A stretch of 5,560 nucleotides of DNA from JANQPX01 sp039028235 (GTDB taxonomy: Bacteria > Pseudomonadota > Alphaproteobacteria > Geminicoccales > Geminicoccaceae): positions 1-5,560 of the forward strand of contig JBCCIN010000351.1 in the NCBI GenBank assembly GCA_039028235.1, read 5' to 3'. A program made the position numbers and the translations under genes. Within the stretch, counting starts at the first letter, position 1, and the number at the start of each line of letters is the position of its first letter. The notes under the pieces are model-generated. The model had not been told where the DNA came from. It did not search any database and saw nothing but the letters and a program-made list of their open reading frames with translations. Positions 1-5,325 of the stretch are shown here, in pieces.

Positions 1-1
1 A

Positions 2-745
2 GACATCGTCGGATCAGCGGTGCGCGCGAGCGGCGTCGTCCCGATCACGGTCAAGATGCGCCTTGGGGTCGATGAAGGCCTCCTGACCTATCTCGAAGCA
101 GGACGAATCGCCGAAGGCGAGGGTGCTGCCGCCGTCGCGCTGCACGCGCGCACCGCCGCACAGCTCTATTCCGGCCGTGCCGACTGGACACGCATCGCCG
201 AGCTCAAGGCGGTTGTCCGCAGCATTCCCGTGCTCGGCAATGGCGATGTCTTCGAGGCCGAGGACGCTCTTGCCATGATGCGCCAGACCGGCTGCGACGG
301 CGTGGTCATCGGCCGCGGCTGTCTCGGTCGGCCCTGGCTATTCCGGGAACTCGCCGATCTCTTCGATGGACGGCGGGCACGACCGGCACCGTGTCTCGGC
401 GAGGTCGCTGAGGTCATGGCGGAGCACGCCCGCCTCCTCATGGCGCTGCGTGGTGAGGCTCTCGCGATGCCGGAATTCAGAAAGCACGCATCCTGGTATG
501 TCACGGGTTATGCGGTGTCACCCGATCTGCGGCAAAAGCTCTGCAGGGTCGCCAGCTTTTCCGAGCTGGAAGACCATCTGGCATTACTCGACCCGGGGCT
601 CACGGTCGATCCGTCGGTGCTGACGGCACCGCGCGGCAAGGCCGGCAAACCGCAGAGAGTCAGCCTGCCCGAGGGCTTTCTAGCCAACAGGGACGATCCG
701 ACACCGCTCGGCGCCGAACCGCTCGCAGCCCTCTCCGGCGGCTGA
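2..745 (+). CDS. dusB: tRNA-dihydrouridine synthase (Dus family), 5' end outside the window
   Basis: Dus enzymes are FMN-dependent and reduce specific uridines in the tRNA D-loop and nearby positions to 5,6-dihydrouridine, using NADPH. The frame is open from base 2, so 247 C-terminal residues are visible and the true start lies upstream. An ATG-like start near base 20 would cut through the barrel. Visible family motifs, in order, are TVKMRLG (FMN-contacting Lys, about bases 47-67), LHART (140-154), LGNGD (phosphate-binding loop, about 233-247) and IGRGCLGRPWLF (about 308-343). A helical C-terminal domain with FRKHASWY follows. The catalytic cysteine of the GNxGCP loop lies before the window. 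LHARTAAQ, the TGCDGVVIGRG stretch and the long tail recall actinobacterial DusB proteins such as Rv0823c more than proteobacterial DusB, which is odd beside alphaproteobacterial-type neighbours. Family assignment is firm. The DusB subtype is likely but not proven. Confidence 0.93.
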   Translation, partial: DIVGSAVRASGVVPITVKMRLGVDEGLLTYLEAGRIAEGEGAAAVALHARTAAQLYSGRADWTRIAELKAVVRSIPVLGNGDVFEAEDALAMMRQTGCDGVVIGRGCLGRPWLFRELADLFDGRRARPAPCLGEVAEVMAEHARLLMALRGEALAMPEFRKHASWYVTGYAVSPDLRQKLCRVASFSELEDHLALLDPGLTVDPSVLTAPRGKAGKPQRVSLPEGFLANRDDPTPLGAEPLAALSGG

Positions 746-790
746 CCCGACGCGGGTCGGCGTTGACTTGATTTCGAAGCGCACCACCGC

Positions 791-819
791 TTGAGCCTCC
801 ATCGCCGCTCCTCTACTGT
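791..819 (+). promoter_or_regulatory. weak candidate sigma-70 promoter for the cysteine synthase gene
   Basis: TTGAGC (791-796) and TACTGT (814-819) are 17 bases apart, at the right distance upstream of the cysteine synthase start. The first hexamer matches the consensus at TTGA and the second at T, A and the final T. The dus gene ends at 745, so a separate promoter in the 121-base gap is plausible, but read-through from dus is equally possible. No operator-like inverted repeat was seen around it. Confidence 0.25.
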
Positions 820-851
820 TCGATAAAGTCAAGCGTCCCCAGCGAGTTGGG

Positions 852-858
852 GGAGGAG
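852..858 (+). promoter_or_regulatory. strong ribosome binding site of the cysteine synthase gene
   Basis: GGAGGAG sits 8 bases before the ATG at 867, followed by an A-rich spacer. This is close to the ideal Shine-Dalgarno arrangement, fixes the start and suggests efficient translation. Confidence 0.85.
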
Positions 859-866
859 AAAAATTC

Positions 867-1871
867 ATGCACAGCACGGATTTCATCGGCCTGATCGGCA
901 ACACGCCGCTGGTGCATTTGAAGCGCGCCTCTGAGGAAACCGGCTGCACCATCCTCGGCAAGGCTGAGTTCCTGAACCCAGGACAGTCGGTGAAGGACCG
1001 GGCAGCGCTCTGGATAATCCGCGATGCGGAAAAGCGGGGTCTGTTGAAACCCGGCGGCACCATCGTCGAGGGGACCGCCGGCAATACCGGTATCGGCCTC
1101 TCCCTGGTCGGCAACGCGCTCGGCTACAGATCGGTCATCGTCATGCCGGAAACGCAGAGCCAGGAGAAGAAGGATATGCTCCAGCTTTGCGGCGCCGAGC
1201 TGATCCTGGTGCCGGCCGTACCCTATCGCGATCCCAACAACTATGTGCGCTATAGCGGCAGGCTTGCTGAGGAGATGGCAGAAAAGGAGCCGAATGGCGC
1301 TGTCTGGGCCAACCAGTTCGACAACACCGCCAACCGTCAGGCGCATTATGAGGGGACCGGCCCCGAAGTCTGGCGCCAGACTGATGGCAAGGTCGACGGC
1401 TTCGTCTCCGCGGTCGGTTCCGGCGGGACCCTGGCCGGCACCGGCATGGCATTGAAGGAGCGCAACAAGGACGTGACCATTGCACTGGCCGATCCTTTTG
1501 GCTCCGCCATCTACGGCTACTACGCCAATGGCGAGCTCAAGGCCGAGGGCAATTCGATCACCGAGGGCATCGGGCAGGGCCGCATCACCAAGAATCTCGA
1601 AGGTGCGCCGATCGACGCCTGGTTCCAGATCTCGGATGCCGAAGCACTCGACATCTGCTTCAAGCTGGTGGTCGAGGAGGGGCTGATCCTCGGTGGCTCC
1701 TCCGGCATCAATATCGCCGGCGCCATTCGCCTTGCCAAGGAGATGGGCCCGGGCCACACCGTCGTCACCATCCTCTGCGACTACGGTAACCGCTACCAGA
1801 GCAAGATGTTCAATCCGGCCTTCCTGAAGGAAAAAGATTTGCCGGTGCCGCCCTGGATGCAGGCGGCCTAG
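867..1871 (+). CDS. cysK: cysteine synthase (O-acetylserine sulfhydrylase-type PLP enzyme)
   Basis: A 334-residue fold-type II PLP enzyme. It is expected to replace the acetate of O-acetyl-L-serine with sulfide to give L-cysteine, the last step of cysteine synthesis in the cytosol. The N-terminal IGNTPLV (residues 10-16) is the family signature. K43 in SVKDR is the expected PLP Schiff-base lysine. TAGNTG (70-75) is the substrate-binding loop, GSGGTLAG the phosphate-binding loop and GGSSGIN the C-terminal cofactor motif. Classical CysK has TSGNTG in the substrate loop, so Ser is Ala here. Together with the NQFDNTANRQAH and CDYGNRYQSK segments, this places it in a CysK-like subgroup I associate with Alphaproteobacteria and fungal cysteine synthase 2. 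The protein is slightly longer than the roughly 310-320 residues of standard CysK. Start chosen from the strong ribosome binding site at 852-858. The exact sulfur and serine donors cannot be settled from sequence. Confidence 0.93.
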   Translation: MHSTDFIGLIGNTPLVHLKRASEETGCTILGKAEFLNPGQSVKDRAALWIIRDAEKRGLLKPGGTIVEGTAGNTGIGLSLVGNALGYRSVIVMPETQSQEKKDMLQLCGAELILVPAVPYRDPNNYVRYSGRLAEEMAEKEPNGAVWANQFDNTANRQAHYEGTGPEVWRQTDGKVDGFVSAVGSGGTLAGTGMALKERNKDVTIALADPFGSAIYGYYANGELKAEGNSITEGIGQGRITKNLEGAPIDAWFQISDAEALDICFKLVVEEGLILGGSSGINIAGAIRLAKEMGPGHTVVTILCDYGNRYQSKMFNPAFLKEKDLPVPPWMQAA

Positions 1872-1873
1872 CG

Positions 1874-1890
1874 GACTGGTCTTGCCAGTC
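1874..1890 (+). terminator. small hairpin just after the cysteine synthase gene, possible terminator
   Basis: GACTGG (1874-1879) pairs with CCAGTC (1885-1890) over a 5-base loop, starting 3 bases after the stop codon. A TTTT run comes only at about 1904, not directly after the stem, so it is not a canonical intrinsic terminator. It may act with Rho or simply protect the 3' end. Confidence 0.4.
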
Positions 1891-1900
1891 GTCGACAGCG

Positions 1901-2060
1901 CCAATTTTCTCCATCAAATAGAAGGTTCTGTGGCTAATGCAGCTCTAAAGAAATAATCGCTATTTTTCAGAACGTTGACGCGATTTTTTGATTGCAGGCC
2001 GTGTATCATTACGCAATCTGTCTCCAGTCATTTAAAAAAACGACGAGCTGGAGCGATTCC
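1901..2060 (+). promoter_or_regulatory. AT-rich intergenic region, probable promoter and leader of the two-gene cassette
   Basis: Bases 1901-2040 contain 52 G+C of 140 (37%), far below the flanking genes. Elements seen are TTGACG at 1975-1980, a -10-like TATCAT at 2004-2009, and an AT-rich inverted repeat AAATA-5-TATTT at 1951-1965. TTGACG and TATCAT are 23 bases apart, too far for a normal sigma-70 pair, so the exact promoter is not resolved. A run of seven A follows at about 2034-2040, just upstream of the ribosome binding site. The composition supports a promoter or silencer-bound region. No specific regulator site was recognised. Confidence 0.4.
2050..2053 (+). promoter_or_regulatory. ribosome binding site that decides the start of the 626-residue protein
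   Basis: GGAG lies 7 bases before the ATG at 2061. The same frame is open further upstream to a TTG at 1992, but that codon has no comparable purine-rich site and would start inside the AT-rich promoter-like region, so 2061 is preferred. Another in-frame ATG at 2073 is a less likely alternative. Confidence 0.6.
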
Positions 2061-3941
2061 ATGGGACTTTCGATGAACGACTTCCTTCGTATCAACGATG
2101 TGCCCATGACGTCGACAAAGCCTCCGGCGGAGCCGAAGCCGGCAAGCACGCGCGTTGTCGACGCCTCCGATCGCAAATTTTATGTCAAGGCCGCAGACAA
2201 GGGTAATACCCAGGCGTTGAAGGACTTCGATGCCGCGCTCGCTGCGCAAAACAAATCCGCGTCGTCGAAACCGGCGACCACGAGTTCGCCCGATACGTCG
2301 GGTGGGAGCCGCTCCGAGCCAACGCTGACGGACCGTCAGAAGGACATCGACCTTCTGGTCACGGCCAGTCCAGCGGCAGCTCAGGCCATGCAGGGTGAGC
2401 TCAATGACGATGTTACCGCAATGCAGGCGAAGGCCGAGCAGCTTCGTCGGGACATCGACGTGCTTGGCACCAGCGGTGGCTATGCGACCGAGGCGATGCG
2501 GGCTGAGCTCCACGAGATGGAAGCCGACCTCCAGCGCTACCGCGGGACAACAGCGAACAGCGCCGGGCAAACATCTGGCGAGCCGCCGACAACCTCCACC
2601 GTGATCAGCACGGAGGCGCCGATCGTCTATACTGACGAAGGGGCCATCAAGAATGCCTATCAGACTTTTGCCGAGCAGCAGGGGCTGCCGCCGGAGCAGG
2701 CGCGCGCCTATGCGGAGAAAGCCTATGAGCTGACCGACGGCCAAGTCTACTACGCCTCCGGCGACCCGGATCAGGACGGGCGTCCGCTGACCGCGGCCGA
2801 GCTTCATCAGCAGCGTGCGGAGGGCCGCCTCGACATCAGCCCGACGCGCGCCCAGCTCGGCCTGCTGCATGCGATGGCCGCACAGGGAGCCGGCGTCGAC
2901 CTTCCGGTCGGCGGAGAAATCGGCGGAGCCGGACTCGGCCCGGCATTCTCGCCGGCTTTCAGCGGTCCGCCCACGGCAGCGAACATTGTCACAGGACGTC
3001 ATACCACCGAAGCCGATACCGCGATTCGCATTCTGACGGACATGGCTGAGGGTCGACCGCCGTTTCGTCCGGATCTTGGTCAACATGGCGGAACCCAGTG
3101 GTTCGTGACCGACGGGAATCCGTATGCTGGCCGGTCGCCGGATAAGCCCGTGACCATCCCCGCGGACATCGCCAATCCCACCGGCGCACCGGTCGTTGAA
3201 TTCAACGAAGCCCAGCTCTTGGAGATATTCGAGGCCGAGCGCCGGACGCTGTTTGCCGACGAGGCCGCGCGTTATCGCAGTGCCAACGGCATTCCCGCGG
3301 ATCAGCCCCTCTCCAACACAGCGATCAAGAAGATCGAACGGAGCATCAGAGGGGTGGCGGAAAGCCGGATGTGGACGCATGTCGGTGAAACCGTGGCCGC
3401 GTCCGATAGCGGCGTTGGACGGGTCAATCTCGTCAATAGCATCTTCTCGAAGTCCGGCGATGGTCAGTTCATGCTGACAAGCAGGGCTGATGCCGTGCAG
3501 GTGCCAGGTGGTGCCCAGGCGCTGATCGATGTCATCGAGCAAAGCGGAGAGCCCGTCGACAATGCGCTTCGCGAATCAGTCGAGCAGCTGGCGACGCAGC
3601 AAAAATGGGCCGGCCGGGTCCAAAGCGTTTTCAAATATGGCGGCCGGGTTATGGTGGTCGTCGGTGCTGCGGCGGATGGCTATCGAATCTACACTGCCGA
3701 AAATCGGGCGCAGGAAACCGCGGAGGTTGTCGGTGGCTGGGGTGGTGCTGCCGCCGGTTCGGCGGCATGGGGCAAGTTCGCCTCGCCGCTTCTTGCTGGC
3801 GGACCCTGGGGCTGGGCCGCTTATGGAGCGGGCGCGCTGGTTGCCGGGGGCGTCGGCTATGTCGTCGGTGAAAAAGTCGGCGAAGAGGCATATGAATTGG
3901 TGGTCGATGGTGACCCGATCTTCATCGGGCCGCAGGACTGA
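2061..3941 (+). CDS. unassigned modular protein with C-terminal glycine zipper, candidate secreted effector
   Basis: I do not recognise a named family in this 626-residue protein. There is no signal peptide. Residues 17-90 are rich in Pro, Ser, Thr and Ala and probably disordered. Residues 91-162 are charged and helical with coiled-coil character, followed by a second flexible linker (163-187). Helices at about 192-226 lead into a DxDxDG loop (D235, D237, D239, G240) that resembles a calcium-binding loop. A compact region at about 312-475 holds WFVTDGNPY, SPDKPVTIP, ESRMWTHVGE and FSKSGDGQF. Hydrophobic VMVVVGAA (530-537) precedes a glycine zipper at 558-607, with small residues every fourth position (558, 562, 566 and 591, 595, 599, 603, 607), suited to membrane insertion. 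Only about 19 residues follow. This layout, the lack of a Sec signal and the small gene directly behind suggest an effector or toxin exported by a specialised system. That is inference. Alternatives are a phage- or injection-particle-associated protein or a self-assembling membrane protein. Confidence 0.8.
   Translation: MGLSMNDFLRINDVPMTSTKPPAEPKPASTRVVDASDRKFYVKAADKGNTQALKDFDAALAAQNKSASSKPATTSSPDTSGGSRSEPTLTDRQKDIDLLVTASPAAAQAMQGELNDDVTAMQAKAEQLRRDIDVLGTSGGYATEAMRAELHEMEADLQRYRGTTANSAGQTSGEPPTTSTVISTEAPIVYTDEGAIKNAYQTFAEQQGLPPEQARAYAEKAYELTDGQVYYASGDPDQDGRPLTAAELHQQRAEGRLDISPTRAQLGLLHAMAAQGAGVDLPVGGEIGGAGLGPAFSPAFSGPPTAANIVTGRHTTEADTAIRILTDMAEGRPPFRPDLGQHGGTQWFVTDGNPYAGRSPDKPVTIPADIANPTGAPVVEFNEAQLLEIFEAERRTLFADEAARYRSANGIPADQPLSNTAIKKIERSIRGVAESRMWTHVGETVAASDSGVGRVNLVNSIFSKSGDGQFMLTSRADAVQVPGGAQALIDVIEQSGEPVDNALRESVEQLATQQKWAGRVQSVFKYGGRVMVVVGAAADGYRIYTAENRAQETAEVVGGWGGAAAGSAAWGKFASPLLAGGPWGWAAYGAGALVAGGVGYVVGEKVGEEAYELVVDGDPIFIGPQD
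3639..3869 (+). other. glycine-zipper hydrophobic segment at the C-terminus of the 626-residue protein
   Basis: This covers residues 527-603. A first hydrophobic stretch is VMVVVGAA. After a polar ENRAQE link comes a Gly/Ala/Trp-rich region with GxxxGxxxG spacing (558, 562, 566) and later GxxxAxxxGxxxGxxxG (591-607). Such spacing packs transmembrane helices tightly and occurs in pore-forming or membrane-translocating parts of bacteriocins and type VI effectors such as Tse4. Membrane activity is inferred from composition only. Confidence 0.6.
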
Positions 3942-3955
3942 ACGAGACTGGCGCC

Positions 3956-4348
3956 ATGGCGAAGTCGGCTGAGGATCTGAACTGGGCGGTCGAGGGGCCG
4001 CCGATTGGCGTGTGGGTGACCTCCAACGGTACCTTCGACAACATGATGCAGGATCGGCTGTCGCTACGTCCCGATGGAACCGGATATCTTTACTCACGCT
4101 CGGTGCTGCGTGGCGAGGAAACATTTCCCGTCATGTGGCAGCAGCACGAGCCTGGCGTCCTGAAGATCGACATGCTGTTTCCGGACGACGACCCAGAGCG
4201 TCCGAACGAATGGGAAACGGTGCGCTATGTGGCCGCCATGAAGGCCAATGATGTCGGTGGCAGCGTTCCGGTGCTGAAGAATGCCGATGCGGATATCTTC
4301 TGGACACTCGTCGGACCTATCGAACTGCGCTCAAAGACGCCGGACTAG
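3956..4348 (+). CDS. small unassigned protein, candidate immunity protein or chaperone of the upstream gene
   Basis: A 130-residue, acidic protein without signal peptide or membrane helix, so probably cytosolic. It starts 14 bases after the upstream stop codon with only a weak purine stretch before its ATG, which suggests translational coupling and one transcript. Visible features are a GVW (GxW) motif at residues 18-20, then LSLRPDGTGYLYSRS (35-49), a beta-strand pattern around a DGTG turn. Then come VMWQQHEPGVLKIDM (59-73), an acidic PDDDPE turn (76-81), VPVL (104-107) and FWTLVGPIEL (115-124). GxW followed by alternating strands and turns resembles lipocalin-like small beta-barrels, but I cannot assign a family. 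Pairing with a large effector-like gene suggests immunity or chaperone function. This is inference, and an independent ligand-binding protein remains possible. Confidence 0.75.
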   Translation: MAKSAEDLNWAVEGPPIGVWVTSNGTFDNMMQDRLSLRPDGTGYLYSRSVLRGEETFPVMWQQHEPGVLKIDMLFPDDDPERPNEWETVRYVAAMKANDVGGSVPVLKNADADIFWTLVGPIELRSKTPD

Positions 4349-4407
4349 GCATCATCTGCCAGCCTCGGCTTTCCCAAGACCGGTCGGCGGCTACTGGTGT
4401 CGCACAA

Positions 4408-4420
4408 GGGCATATTGCCC
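4408..4420 (+). other. short inverted repeat between the cassette and the sulfurtransferase gene
   Basis: GGGCA (4408-4412) and TGCCC (4416-4420) form a perfect 5-base stem with a 3-base loop in the 128-base gap. No T-run follows, so it is a poor terminator. Its right arm overlaps TTGCCC (4415-4420), which stands 17 bases before TACTAA (4438-4443), a weak promoter-like pair for the next gene. An operator role is possible but unsupported by any other evidence. Confidence 0.25.
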
Positions 4421-4462
4421 GTCGCCTCCGCTATGGCTACTAAGAGCGAATGGCCCTGGATA

Positions 4463-4468
4463 AGGAGG
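4463..4468 (+). promoter_or_regulatory. ribosome binding site that decides the sulfurtransferase start
   Basis: AGGAGG is 8 bases before the ATG at 4477, an ideal arrangement. The earlier in-frame ATG at 4450 lies upstream of this site and would place the Shine-Dalgarno inside the coding region, so 4477 is chosen. Confidence 0.85.
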
Positions 4469-4476
4469 AGGCGGAG

Positions 4477-5325
4477 ATGGCTTCGGTCGAACGGAATGCG
4501 CTGGTGAGCACGGACTGGCTCGCCCGGCATCTGCAAGCCCCCGACATTCGTGTGGTCGACGCCACCTACGCGCTGCCGACGCTGAATCGGAATCCGCGGG
4601 CCGAGTACGACGAAGCGCATATTCCAGGTGCTGTCTTCTTCGACATCGACGATGTCGCTGATGATGCCAGCGATCTGCCCCATATGGTCCCGGACGCGGC
4701 GAAGTTTTCGAGCCGGGTCAGAAAGCTCGGTCTCGGGGATGGGGTCAGGATTGTCGTCTATGACAACAACCGCTTCTCGGCGAGTGCCCGGGTCTGGTGG
4801 ATGTTCCGGATGTTCGGCCATGACGATGTGGTGGTGCTCGACGGCGGTCTCGGCAAGTGGCGTGCCGAGGGCAATCCGGTCGATGATCATCCCGTGACTC
4901 CGACCGAGCGCCATTTCACCGCGCGGCAGAACAATCTTCTTTATCGGGACATCGATCAGATCCGCGCTCACGTCGTCACGCCGACGGAGCAGTTGGTGGA
5001 TGCACGGTCCGCCGGGCGGTTTCGCGGCGAGGAGGCGGAGCCAAGACCGGGGCAGCGTGCAGGTCACATACCGCACAGCCTGAACATGCCACACACTGAG
5101 CTGGTCGCACCAGACGGTACTTTCCTGCCGATCGAGACGCTGCGTCAGCGTTTCGCCGAGGCGGGCGTCGATCCGAGACGGCCTATCGCCACAACCTGCG
5201 GCTCCGGCGTCACCGCCTGCACCTTGGCGCTCGCCCTCTATCAGCTCGGCGTCCCCGATGTCGCCGTCTATGACGGGTCCTGGACCGAATGGGGTGGGCG
5301 CGCCGACACGCCGGTCGAAACGTGA
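4477..5325 (+). CDS. sseA: 3-mercaptopyruvate sulfurtransferase, tandem rhodanese domains
   Basis: A 282-residue enzyme of the usual length for this family. It transfers sulfur from 3-mercaptopyruvate, the transamination product of cysteine, to thiols or cyanide through a cysteine persulfide, probably in the cytosol. The N-terminal rhodanese domain (about residues 9-135) has VDATY (27-31), the HIPGAVFFD segment (48-56) and VLDGG (120-124), with no catalytic cysteine at the active-site position. The C-terminal domain (about 157-279) has the DARSAGRFRG motif (175-184), GHIP (196-199) and the active-site loop CGSGVTA with C241 as nucleophile. CGSGVTA, rather than the CRKGVTA of thiosulfate sulfurtransferases, supports mercaptopyruvate as donor. 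The start at 4477 follows the strong ribosome binding site. The gene overlaps the next one by GTGA at its stop, indicating co-translation. With the cysteine synthase upstream it forms a cysteine and sulfur theme interrupted by the unassigned cassette. Confidence 0.93.
   Translation: MASVERNALVSTDWLARHLQAPDIRVVDATYALPTLNRNPRAEYDEAHIPGAVFFDIDDVADDASDLPHMVPDAAKFSSRVRKLGLGDGVRIVVYDNNRFSASARVWWMFRMFGHDDVVVLDGGLGKWRAEGNPVDDHPVTPTERHFTARQNNLLYRDIDQIRAHVVTPTEQLVDARSAGRFRGEEAEPRPGQRAGHIPHSLNMPHTELVAPDGTFLPIETLRQRFAEAGVDPRRPIATTCGSGVTACTLALALYQLGVPDVAVYDGSWTEWGGRADTPVET

Noticed and set aside
745..760. Hairpin after the dus stop codon (ACCCG/CGGGT) as an intrinsic terminator
   Set aside because: The stem is only 5 bases and no T-run follows. 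It is likely a chance repeat in GC-rich DNA.
813..1904. Minus-strand open frame (363 codons) opposite the cysteine synthase gene
   Set aside because: It is fully antisense to an unmistakable cysteine synthase. Its composition is that of a shadow frame and it has no family motif.
1975..1996. Sigma-54 promoter suggested by TTGCA at 1992-1996
   Set aside because: The required TGGCAC-type element at the -24 position is absent. The bases there are part of an AT-rich run.
1992..2060. Upstream TTG start that would add 23 residues to the 626-residue protein
   Set aside because: No Shine-Dalgarno before it, it lies within the AT-rich promoter-like region, and the ATG at 2061 has GGAG at a good distance.
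2028..3542. Long open frame on the minus strand (504 codons) opposite the 626-residue gene
   Set aside because: It is rich in Arg, Gly, Leu and His with no recognisable motif, as expected for the mirror of a GC-rich gene. The plus-strand frame has a ribosome binding site, domain-like structure and a coupled downstream gene.
3529..3972. Plus-strand open frame overlapping the end of the large gene and the start of the small one
   Set aside because: Out of frame with both supported genes, with Arg/Ser-rich low-quality composition and no ribosome binding site argument.
4345..5094. Minus-strand open frame (249 codons) opposite the sulfurtransferase gene
   Set aside because: Antisense shadow of a well-supported sulfurtransferase. 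No motif or plausible product.
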